Source: Bufo bufo (taxonomy: Eukaryota; Chordata; Amphibia; Anura; Bufonidae). Taken from it: a DNA stretch of 64,000 bases. The stretch covers positions 184,693,921 to 184,757,920 of the forward strand of contig NC_053393.1 in the NCBI RefSeq assembly GCF_905171765.1. The letters run 5' to 3'. Positions within the stretch are counted from its first letter, which is position 1, and each line of letters begins with the position of its first letter. Shown here one piece after another: positions 55,056 to 64,000 of the stretch. The notes beneath the pieces are model-generated. The model saw only the letters and a list, made by a program, of their open reading frames with translations. It did no database searches and was not told the DNA's origin. The position numbers were made by a program, and so were the translations under genes.

Positions 55056-55323
55056 ATAGGGTTTTCTGGGAGTACAATACTGATGACCCATCTTCAGGAT
55101 CAGTCATTGATATCTGATCAGTGTGCTACTGCATCGTGGTACCCCTTTAACAAATAGCTATTTGAAGATGTCGAGGCGCTCTGATTTACTCACAGCATAC
55201 CAAGCACTGTACTGTAGTGTATAGTTGCGTGTGCTTGGTATTGCAGCCAGATGATCGGGAGGGGCTGGGATGGTTCAGGAGTAAGTCACCCATGATCAGA
55301 TATTGCTGACCATTAATCAGGAT
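55056..55323. repeat. Frog-type MITE interrupted by hAT element B
   Basis: Begins GTTTTCTGGGAGTACAATAC, then TGATGACCCATCTTCAGGAT and CAGTCATTGATATCTGATCA. Its second arm begins ATCAGATATTGCTGACC at 55295 and is cut at 55323 by the hAT end. Same family as the MITE split at 18373/21963. Confidence 0.7.
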
Positions 55324-55854
55324 TAGGGTTGGGCGAACCAGAACTGTAAAGTTCCGGTTCGTACCGAACTTTAGGATTTTTGGACCCCGGACCCGAACAT
55401 TTCAGTAAAAGTTCTGGTTCTGGTTCAGTATCCGGCTATTTTATGGCAGAGCAGCCAATCAACAAGCTTTTAACTCTGTGCCCTTAGAAGCCATCACAGC
55501 CATGCCTACTAATGCCATGGCTGTGATTGGCCAGTGCAGCATGTGACCCAGCCTCTATATAAGCTGGAGTCACGTAGCGCTCCACGTCACTCTGCTGTGC
55601 TTAGTGTAGGGAGAGAATGCTGCTGCTGTGAGGGAGAGAATAGGACAGAATCTTTACTCAGAACTCCAATTGAACTCAGCGATCTACATAGATTTAGTTG
55701 TGTGGGTGCAGCACACAATCTTTTTACCCTGCCCTGAGCCCAGTGACAGAGAAAAAAATATATTTTTATCCGTCTGTTAGTTAGGTGGGCGGCGGTGGCG
55801 ATTTTATGCAAGCTCAGTGCACCAGCACTGCATATGTGCTTTTGTGACATTCAA

Positions 55855-57650
55855 ATTGAAGCTTGAAATACTGCAATAATAATCTAGGTAAAAAACCACA
55901 CATTTTTGGCAATATCCTACATCTGGTGCCTTTGCAGCATTTGTCAGTGTGCAATTTAAGCTAGAAATACAGCAATAATTTTCTGGGTTTTAAAAAGCAC
56001 CCTTTTTGGGCAAAATACTTAATTTTACAGCCCTTGCTGCATCTGTCACTGTGAAATCCAAGCGTTATATACTGCTGTCATATTCTGTTAGTAAAAAAAC
56101 ACCCATTTTGGGCAAAGCACTTAATATTGCAGCCTTTGCTGCATCTGTGATTGTTAAAAACAAGCTTGAAATACTTCTATAATTTTCTGAGTTTTAAAAA
56201 AACACCCATTTTTGGCAATACCCTTCATCTGCGGCCTCTGCCGCATTAGTCAGTGTGCAATTTAAATTAGAAATACAGCTATAATTTTCTGGGTTTTAAA
56301 AAACACCCTTTTTTTGTCAAAATACTCAATTTTAAAGCCCTTGCTGCATCTGTACGTGTGAAATTCAAGCGTTATATACTGCTGTCATATTCTGTTATTA
56401 AAAAAAACACCCTTTTTGGGCAAAATATTTAATATTGCAGCTTTTGCTGCATCTGTGATTGTTAAAGGGAACCTGTCACTGGGAATTTGTGTATAGAGCT
56501 GAGGACATGGGTTGCTAGATGGCCGCTAGCACATCTGCAATATCCAGTCCCCATAGCTCTGTGTGCTTTTATTGTGTAAAAAAAAATGATTTGATACATA
56601 TGCAAATTAACCAGAGATGAGTCCTGTACGTGAGATGAGTCAGGGATAGGACTCATCTCAGGTTAATTTGCATATGTATAAAATCGTGGTTTTTTTTACA
56701 CAATAAAAGCACACAGAGCTATGGGGACTGGATATTGCGGATGTGCTAGCGGCCATCTAGCAACCCATGTCCTCAGCTCTATACACAAAATCCCGGTGAC
56801 AGGTTCCCTTTAAAAACAAGCTTGAAAGAATTCAATGATTTTCTGGGTTTTAAAATCACCCAGTTTTGGCAATACCCTCCATCTTGGGCCTCTGCCGCAT
56901 TAGACAGTGTGCAATTTAAGCTACAAATACAGCTATAATTTTCTGGGTTTTAAAAACACCCTTTTTGGGCAAAATACTCAATTTTACAGCGATTGCTGCA
57001 TCTGTACGTGTGAAATTCAAACGTTATATACTGCTGTCATATTCTGTTATAAAAAAATATATACTTAATCTGCAGCCTTGTCTGCATCTGTCAGTGTGAG
57101 ATACACGCTTTAGGTACTGCTGAGCTATTCTGTTATTAAAAAAACACCAATTTTGTGCAAAATACTAAATTTGCGGCTTTGTCTGCATCTGTCAGTGTGA
57201 AATTCAAGCGTTATATACTGCTGTCATATTCTGTTATTAAAAAACACCCTTTCTGGGCAAAGTACTTAATATTGCAACCTTTGCTGCATCTGTGATTGTT
57301 AAAAACAAGCTTGAAATAGTTCAATAATTTTCTAGGTTTTAAAAAACACCCTTTTTTGGCAATACCCTCCATCTTGATCCTCTGCCACATTAGTCAGTGT
57401 GCAATTTAAGCTAAAAATACAGCTATCATTTTCTGGGTTTTAAAAAAACACCCTTTTTGGGCAAAATACTCAATTTTACAGCCCTTGCTGCATCTGTACG
57501 TGAGAAATTCAAGCATTAGATACTGCTGTCATATTCTGTTATTAAAAAAACACCCTTTTTGGGGCAAAATACTTAATTTGCGGCCTTGTCTGCATATGTC
57601 AGTGTGAGATACATGCTTTAAATACTGCTATGCTATTCTGTTATTAAAAG
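55855..57650. repeat. ~98-bp tandem array with ~300-bp higher order
   Basis: Subunits of three related kinds: AGCTTGAAATACT..AATAATTTTCTGGGTTTT, GCTAGAAATACAGCAATAATT and CAAGCGTTATATACTGCTGTCATATTC. Each is followed by AAAACACCCTTTTTGGGCAA and GCATCTGTCAGTGTG. The CTTGAAAT kind recurs about every 300 bp (55862, 56164, then 56820 after allowing for the nested MITE). Near 57060-57200 the order changes. Confidence 0.85.
56466..56809. repeat. TTAA-flanked MITE (AGGGAACCTGTCAC ends)
   Basis: A 344-bp near-perfect hairpin with ends AGGGAACCTGTCACTGGGA and CCCGGTGACAGGTTCCCT, flanked by TTAA (56462-56465 and 56810-56813). Removing it restores GTGATTGTTAAAAACAAGC as in the neighbouring array units. 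Kolobok- or piggyBac-type by target site. Confidence 0.9.
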
Positions 57651-57668
57651 ATCCTACATTTGAGAAAT

Positions 57669-60600
57669 ATGAGGAGAGCGTCAAATAAGGGACGTGGTCC
57701 CGGTCGTGGTGCTGCTGGTGGAGCTCCAGTTGCAGGGAGAGGTCATGGTCGATCTGTGCCAACTACACGCAAGTGAAACACCTTCCTTAGGTGCGAGTAG
57801 GTGACAGAACCTTCAGCCGTACTTGGTCGGGCCTAATGCGGCTCTACGAATGGTGAGGCCAGAACAAGTACAGGAGATAGTAAATTGGGTTGCTGACAGT
57901 GCTTCCAGCTCCTTTACATTGTCTCCCACCCAGCCTCCGGCTGAAAGATCAGAGTTGGCACCTGCAGCCGATGTCCATCAGTCTTTCACCTCACCCCCTT
58001 GCAATTCAGCCAAGCAGTCTGAGCCCCAAGTCATGCAGTCTCTTCTGCTTTTTGATGACTCTGCCAGCAGGGTTTCCCAGGGCCATCCAACTAGCCCTGC
58101 ACCAGAAGTGGAAGAGATTGAGTGCACTGATGCCCAATCACCTATGTTTCAAGATGAGTACATGGGAGGACCACCGCAGCATGTCTCGGATGATGACAAA
58201 ACACAGGTGCCAACTGCTGTGGCTTTTGAAAATGTACAGACCGACAACGAGGGCAGGGGTGAAGACTGGGGGGAAGATGATGTGGAGGACGATGAGGTCC
58301 TCGATCCCACATGGAATCAAGGTCATGCAAGTGACCTGTGTAGTTCGGAGGAAGAGGCGGTGGTTGCACAAAGCCACTAGCACAGCAGAAGATGGAGCAG
58401 GGTGCAAAAGCGGAGCGGCCGTTTCCTAGACAGTACGCCTGCTACTGACCACCGCAGCAAGGGACCGAGCACACCAAAGCCAGCTCCAAGGAGTTCCTTG
58501 GCATGGCAGTTCTTCAGACAATGTGTTGACAACAAGACACGAGTGGTTTGCATGCTGCATGACCAGGCACGCTGCATGACCAGGCATCTCAGTGTAAACC
58601 ACGAGCTGCAGTGGAGTAGAGACACCTCAAAAACAAAGAAAGGTCTCTGACAACTCCTGCTTCCTCTTCTGCTGCAGTCTCGGCCTCTTCATCCAACTCT
58701 GGAGTGACAGTGCCACCCCGCAAACAGAGGATCTGCCAGCAACACCACCACCTGGGTCACCAAGCATCTCCACAATGTCCGACAGAAGCGTTCTGCTCTC
58801 CATCTCCCAAACACTGGAGCGGAAGAGGAAGTGCCCCCTTTCCACCACTGAGGATTGCAGGGCGCTTCAGTTTGCCTCCTGTTGCTTCCTCCTCCTACTC
58901 CGCTTCCTCATCCTCTACCGGCTCCTCATCCAGTCAGCGTAACACCTTCACCACCAACTTCAGCACAGCCAGGGGTAAATAACAGCAAGCAGTTCTTATC
59001 TGTTTGGGGGACAAAGCCCACACCGTGCAGGAGCTATGGATGGGCCTTGAACAACAGACCGATGAGTGGTTGATGCCAGTGAGCCTCAAGCCCGGCCTGG
59101 TAGTGTGCGATAAGGACAAAATCTCTAGCCGGTTTGACGCACATCCCTTTGCCTGGCGCATGTGCTGAATTTGGTGGTGCAGAGGTTCCTTAAAAATTAC
59201 CCCGATATGTCAGAGCTGCTGCATAAAGTGCGGGCTGTCTGTGCGCGCTTTAGGCATTCTCACCCGGCTGCTCCTCCTTTATCAGCGCTGCAGCGTAACT
59301 TCGGCCTTCCCGCTCACCGCCTCTTATGCGACGCGCCCACAAGGTGGAACTCCACCTTGCTAGCATTTCCTGCTGCTCTATGACATTGTCTGCCTACCTT
59401 TAAGTCTTCTAAAATAATGACCCCTAAATCCCTTTCCTCAGATACTGAGGTTAGGACTGTATCACTGATTTTATATTCTACTCTTGGGTTTTTACGTCCC
59501 AGGTGCATTATCATTACATTACATTTTAGTTGCCAGATTTTTGATCATTCCTCTAGTTTTTCCTAAATCCTTTTCCATTTGGTGTATCCCTCCAGGAACA
59601 TCAATTCTGTTACAAATCTTTGTGTCATCAGCAAAAAGACACACCTTACCATTGAGGCCTTCTGCAATTTCGCTGAAAAAGATATTAAACAATATGGATC
59701 CCAGAACAGATCCCTGAGGTACCCCACTGGTAACAAGACCATGGTCTGAATATACTCCATTGACTACAACCCTCTGTTGTCTGTCCCTCAGCCACTGCCT
59801 AATCCATTCAACAATATGGGAGTCCATGCACAAAGACTGCAATTTATTGATAAGCCTTCTATGTGGGACAGTATCAAAAGCCTTACTACGGTCCAGATAA
59901 GCGATGCTTACTGCACCTCCGCCATCTATTATTTTAGTCACCCAATCAAAAAAATCTATAAGATTAGTTTGACATGATCTCCCACAATCCTCTCCTTCAG
60001 TATGGTTTCCATTAATTTCCCCACTATTGATGTCAGGCTTACTGGCCTATAGTTGCCTGATTCCTCCCTACTACCTTTCTTGTGAATGGGCACAACATTT
60101 GCCAATTTCCAATCTTCTGGGACGGCTCCTGTGGCCAGTGATTGGTTAAATAAATCTGTTAATGGTTTTGCTAGTTCGCCGCTGAGCTCTTTTAATAGCT
60201 TTGGGTGTATCCCATCAGGCCCCTGTGACTTATTTGTATTAATTTTAGACAGCTGACTTAGAACCTCTTCCTCTGTAAAGACACATGCATTAAAAGATTC
60301 ATTAGTGTTCTTTCCTAACTGAGGTCCTTTTCCTTCATTTTCCTTTGTAAAAACTGAACAGAAGTATTCATAGAGGCAGTCAGCTAGTTCTTTATCTTCT
60401 TCCATAAACCTTCCTTCTTTTGTTTTTAATTTAATAATTCCTTGTTTTAGTTTCCTTTTTCATTTTTTCATTTATGTATCTGAAGAATGTCTTATTGCCT
60501 TTTTTCACTAACTGAGCTAATTTCTCTTCTGCCTGTGCTTTAGAAGCTCTTATAACTTGTTTGGCCTCTCTCTGCCTAATCTTATAAATTTGCCTGTCAT

Positions 60601-61723
60601 CCTCGTTTTTTTTTTTTTATAATTACTAAATGCTATCTTTTAGTTTTTAATGATTTTGGCCACTTCTGCTGAGTTCCAGATCCCACTTCTATGCCTCCTT
60701 GAAAAAACGCTGCTGGCGATGATGGAAGAGGATGTGGCACAGGAGGAGGAGGAAGAGGGATGATTTCATAGGGTTTACGGCTAGTCATTCACAAGTGGCT
60801 CGGAGGGTGGGTTCCTGCACCCACAAACGCCAGATACACAATTTCCCAGCGAGGGCTCAGTTCTGGAGGATGACGAGGTGGAGGATGAGGAGATGGAGGA
60901 GGAGGAACCGTGTTCACAGCAGGGTGGCACCCAAACCAGCTCATGGCCATTACTGGTGCGTGGCTGGGGGGATACAGAGGAAACAGACGATACATCTACC
61001 ACAGAGGACAGCTTTTCGTTGCCTTTGGGCAGCCTGGCACACATGAGCGATTACATGCTGCAGTGTCTCCGCAATGACCGCCGAGTTGCCCACATTCTAA
61101 CTTGTGTTGATTACTGGGTGGCATCGGTGCTGGATCCCCATTACAAGGACAACGTACCATCCTTAATTCCGTCACTGGAGCGTGATCGTAAGATGTGCGA
61201 GTACAAGTGCACGCTTGTAGATGCGCTGCTGGTGGCATTCCCACCTGACAGCGGGGGCACAGTGGAAGCACAAGGCGAAGGCAGAGGACGAGGAAAAGGT
61301 TGCAAACGCAGCTGGGGCACCACCAGCACCTCAGAAGGCATGGCCAAAATGTGGAAAAGCTTTGTCAGCACGACACAACAACCAGCACCACCAGCTGATA
61401 TGGAACGTCTTAGCAGGAGGCAGCATTTCACCAACATGGTGGATCAGTATGTGTGCACACGACTACACGTACTGAATGAGGGATCTGCCCCCTTCAACTT
61501 ATGGGTCTCCAAATTGGGCACATGGCCTGAGCTTGCCCTTTACGCCTTGGAGGTGTTGGCCTGCCCTGCAGCCAGTGTATTGTCTGAACGTGTGTTTAGC
61601 ACGGCAGGGGGCGTTATCACAGACAAGCACAGCTGCCTGTCCACAGCCAATGTGGACAAACTCACGTTCATTAAAATGAACCAGGCATGGCTCCCACAGG
61701 ACGTGTCCGTACCTTGTGCATAA
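57669..61723 (+). pseudogene. BED-finger hAT transposase of element B, interrupted
   Basis: Begins at ATG 57669 with an Arg/Gly-rich tail (RGPGRGAAGG), stop after PTTRK, then RPEQVQEIVNWVADSASSSF (57852) and a long acidic region (57823-58380). AWQFFRQCVDNKTRVVCMLH (58500) is a BED-finger remnant with eroded Cys/His. SPVSLKPGLVVCDK-like sequence near 59085 is the second catalytic-Asp block. LNLVVQRFLKNYPDMSELLH (59164) and LLCDAPTRWNSTLL (59325) follow. A LINE occupies 59362-60694, after which MEEDVAQEEEEEG resumes at 60721. From 60878 a 281-codon open frame holds VDYWVASVLDPHYKD (61108), a linker, and an intact dimerisation domain LACPAASVLSERVFSTAGGV (61560) with the catalytic Glu in SER, ending VPCA at 61723. 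Stops and frameshifts in the N-terminal two thirds make it inactive. Confidence 0.85.
59362..60694 (-). mobile_element. CR1/L2-like LINE fragment with reverse transcriptase
   Basis: Minus-strand insert in the hAT transposase, right after RWNSTLL. It encodes, from 60680 downwards, an endonuclease/RT linker (KAQAEEKLAQLVKKGNKTFF near 60500), then the RT in frame 60405-59956: GPDGIHPKLLKELS, ATGAVPEDWKLANVVPIHKK, NYRPVSLTSIVGKLMETIL. After a shift near 59950 comes 59941-59519: YLDRSKAFDTVPH (motif A Asp), GVPQGSVLG, CLFADDTKI (the F-A-D-D catalytic pair) and onward to ERDLGVII. The similarity stops at RAAGNASK (59362), before the usual C-terminal end and 3' UTR. Both ends are therefore truncated, and no clear target duplication was found. 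Confidence 0.85.
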
Positions 61724-62009
61724 TAGACATGTATACTGGCCTTAACCAGCCATTGTTATACTACAGCGCAATTGCTCATTGTTGTATTTTGGATATTTCA
61801 CACTCTTTTTGAGTGTACCCTAATAAAAAAAAAATAATTAAGTTAAAACTAAAAACCAGTGTTGGCTACCTCGTCCTTCTCCTCCGCCGCTTCCACCTAC
61901 ACCGCTACGTCCACCGCCTCCTCAAACTCCTACTTCATATGGACCTCCACCTCATAAATCAAGTTAATTTTTTTTTTTATTTGTACATATTTTATTATAT
62001 TTTGTCATT

Positions 62010-63010
62010 TTACTAATTTGTCTGTTACATTTTCTGGTGAAATTCACCAATTTTTGGGTGTGATATACAACTGCTATACCTAGTAGACAGGTAAAAAAAA
62101 TATCACTAATTTGTCTGTTACATATTCTGGTGAAATTCACAAATTTTTGGGTGTGATATACCCCTGCTGTACCTAGCAAACAGGTAAAAATATTTCGCTA
62201 ATTTGTCTGTTACATATTCGGGTGAAATTCACAATTTTTTGGGTGTGATATAACCCGGCTGTACCTAGTAGACAGGTAACATTTCACTAATTTGTCTGTT
62301 ACATATTCGGGAAAAATTCACCACTTTTTAGGTGTGATATACCCCTGCTGTACCTAGTAGACAGGTAAAAACATTTCACTAATTTGTCTGTTACATTTTC
62401 GGGTGAAATTCTCAAATTTTTGGGTGTGATATACCCCTGCTCTACCTAGTAGACAGGTAACCTTTCACTAATTTGTCTGTTACATATTCGGGTGAAATTC
62501 ACCAATTTTTGGGTGTGATATACTTCTGCTCTACCTAGTAGACAGGTAACATTTCACTAATTTGTCTGTTACATATTCGGGTATAATTCACCAATTTTTG
62601 GGTCTGATATACCACTGCTATACCTAGTAGACAGGTAAAAAAAAATCATTAATTTGTCTGTTACATTTTCGTGTGAAATTCTAAAATTTTTGGGGATGAT
62701 ATACCCCTGCTCTACCTAATAGACAGGTAACCTTTCACTAATTTGTCTGTTACATATTCGGGTCAAATTCACAAATTTTTGGGTGTGATATACCCCGGCT
62801 GTACCTATTTGACAGGTAAAAACATTTCACTAATTTGTCTGTTACATTTTCGGGTTAAATTCGCCAATTTTTGGCTGTGATATACCACTGCTATACCTAG
62901 TAGACAGGTAAAAAAATAAATCATTAATTTGTCTGTTACATATTCAGGTGAAATTCACCAATTTTTGACTGTGATATACCACTGCTCTACCTATTAGACA
63001 GGTTAATAAA
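62010..63010. repeat. ~90-bp tandem array (11 units) downstream of element B transposase
   Basis: AATTTGTCTGTTACATATTC begins units at about 62015, 62108, 62199, 62288, 62379, 62470, 62558, 62651, 62739, 62832 and 62925. Each carries GGGTGTGATATACCCCTGCT and TACCTAGTAGACAGGTAA. The units GGTGTGATATACC match the 172-bp array of element A. Degenerate units continue to about 63190. Confidence 0.95.
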
Positions 63011-63395
63011 TTTCACATATTTTTCTGTTACATTCTTGGGTGCCATTTTACCATTTTTGCCGTGAATAAACCCCTTCTCTGCATATGTGACAGGGACCGA
63101 AATTTTTAAAAATCATCTGTTCCATTGGTGGGTGACATTAACCCATTTCTGGCAATGAAAAACCCCTGCTCTGCATAGGTGACAGGGAATTACATTTGTA
63201 AAATTCGTCTTTAATTGGCCCTTTCATTCGATCTTTCTGCTTTAATAATTTGAGCCACATTTCAGCTCGATCACATTGCAGCCATTGACCTCCCTTGGAT
63301 ATGGTCTCCCTTTCTCACGCTCCCTCTCCGGCGTGGAACACTGATTCCCCGCTAACCGTGATCAACATTGTAGGAGCAGAAAAGAACATCGAAAG

Positions 63396-63810
63396 GTGAT
63401 AGAGCAGATATCCAATTGGATCGTGGACATCACGGGGACGTGCAATACGGTGGAGCAGTATGTGTGCACACGCCTACACGTACTGACTGATGGGTCTGCC
63501 CCCTTCAACTTCTCGGTCTACAAATTCAGCACATGGCCTGAGCTTTCCCTTTACGCCTCGGAGGTGCTGGCCTGCCCTGCAGCTATTGTATTGTCTGAAC
63601 GTATTGTTTAGCACGGCTGGAGGGGGTTATAACAGGTCATATTTCCCAATGTTTTGGGGGTTACCCTAATTTAAAAAAAAAAAAAAAATTAAACCAAAAA
63701 ACAGTGTTGGCTACCTCCTCCTCCTCCACCGCTGCTTCCACCCACACCGCCTCCTCAACCTCCTACTCCATATGGACCTCGTCCTCCAGGATCAAGATTA
63801 TTATTTTTTA
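63396..63810 (+). pseudogene. Second partial copy of element B transposase 3' end
   Basis: VEQYVCTRLHVLTDGSAPFN (63450) and LACPAAIVLSERIV-stop (63558) duplicate the segment at 61449-61600 of the main gene. An extra base after GAACGT breaks the frame. The following non-coding stretch (CAGTGTTGGCTACCTCCTCC, CTCCATATGGACCTCGTCCT) matches 61855-61950. The sequence between GGGGTTATAACAG and the AAAA-rich tract, present at 61615-61820, is missing here. So the 3' end of the gene exists twice, about 2 kb apart in the same orientation, on either side of the 90-bp array. Confidence 0.85.
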
Positions 63811-64000
63811 TTTTTACATATTTTATGTTATTTTAAGTCATTTCCCTATCCACATTTGTTTGCAGAGCACTTGCCATGCTCTTAACCACATTTTTCTGAC
63901 ATTTGCAGCCCTCTAGCCCTTTCCATGCCGGTTTTACAGCCTTTTTAGTGCTCAAAAGTTCGGGTCCCCATTGACTTTAATAGGGTTCGGGGTCAAGTTC

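Larger units (their letters stand above)
55324..64000 (+). mobile_element. Giant hAT element B with internal arrays (runs off the window)
   Basis: Left end TAGGGTTGGGCGAACCAGAA at 55324, followed by palindromic GTTCCGGTTCGTACCGAAC. The right terminal region (63940-64000: GTTCGGGTCCCCATTGAC and TAGGGTTCGGGGTCAAGTTC) has begun but its tip lies beyond the window. Order: end, ~98-bp array, Arg/Gly-rich N-terminus and BED-finger transposase (plus strand, interrupted by a LINE), ~90-bp array, second partial transposase 3' end, terminal region. A nested TTAA MITE lies in the first array. Confidence 0.8.

Overview
The window looks like intergenic, transposon-saturated chromosomal DNA from a vertebrate with a large genome, most likely an anuran amphibian. 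This rests on sequence character: many hAT-type ends of the form TAG(A/T/G)GATGAGCGAA, foldback MITEs of kinds common in frog genomes, several Tc1/mariner lineages, CR1-like LINEs with an esterase-domain ORF1, and Penelope-like retroelements. Base composition is AT-rich with no operon structure. I found no convincing host protein-coding exon, rRNA or tRNA gene. Every coding similarity I can defend belongs to a mobile element, and nearly all of it is broken.

Layout. 0.4-2.9 kb: MITEs and a Tc1 relic. 3.0-6.25 kb: a decayed hAT transposase interrupted by a Penelope-like element (13-bp target duplication, with a hammerhead-ribozyme-like motif) and by a non-autonomous hAT that itself carries another MITE. 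6.25-11 kb: a CR1-like LINE on the minus strand, lying between two copies of an unrecognised repeat; its ORF1 is split by a 313-bp MITE and a 983-bp LTR-like insertion. 11.7-15.6 kb: AT-rich hAT MITE, SINE-like repeat, hAT remnants, a 143-bp tandem array. 18.4-22.0 kb: an internally deleted hAT (minus strand) with an 8-bp target duplication, inside a frog MITE. 22.25-25.17 kb: a TTAA-flanked non-autonomous element built of nested inverted repeats. 25.4-42.2 kb: AT-rich spacer with Tc1 elements whose catalytic spacings are DD37E, DD35(D) and DD36E, plus foldback MITEs.

42.2-52.4 kb: a giant BED-finger hAT (element A) with about 20 copies of a 172-bp tandem repeat upstream of the transposase and a ~112-bp repeat downstream; it has received a solo LTR and a Penelope-like element. 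55.3-64.0 kb (running off the window): a second giant hAT (element B) with a ~98-bp upstream array, a broken transposase interrupted by a LINE, a ~90-bp downstream array, and a second partial copy of the transposase 3' end.

How it fits together: the window is a record of nested insertions. Several events can be undone on paper (target duplication present, reading frame or interrupted repeat restored), which gives relative ages. The most interesting signals are the hammerhead-like motif inside an inverted-repeat Penelope-type element; the satellite-bearing hAT architecture, in which elements A and B share the 13-mer GGTGTGATATACC inside otherwise different arrays; the higher-order duplication in array A; and LINE copies that lack their 3' rather than 5' ends.
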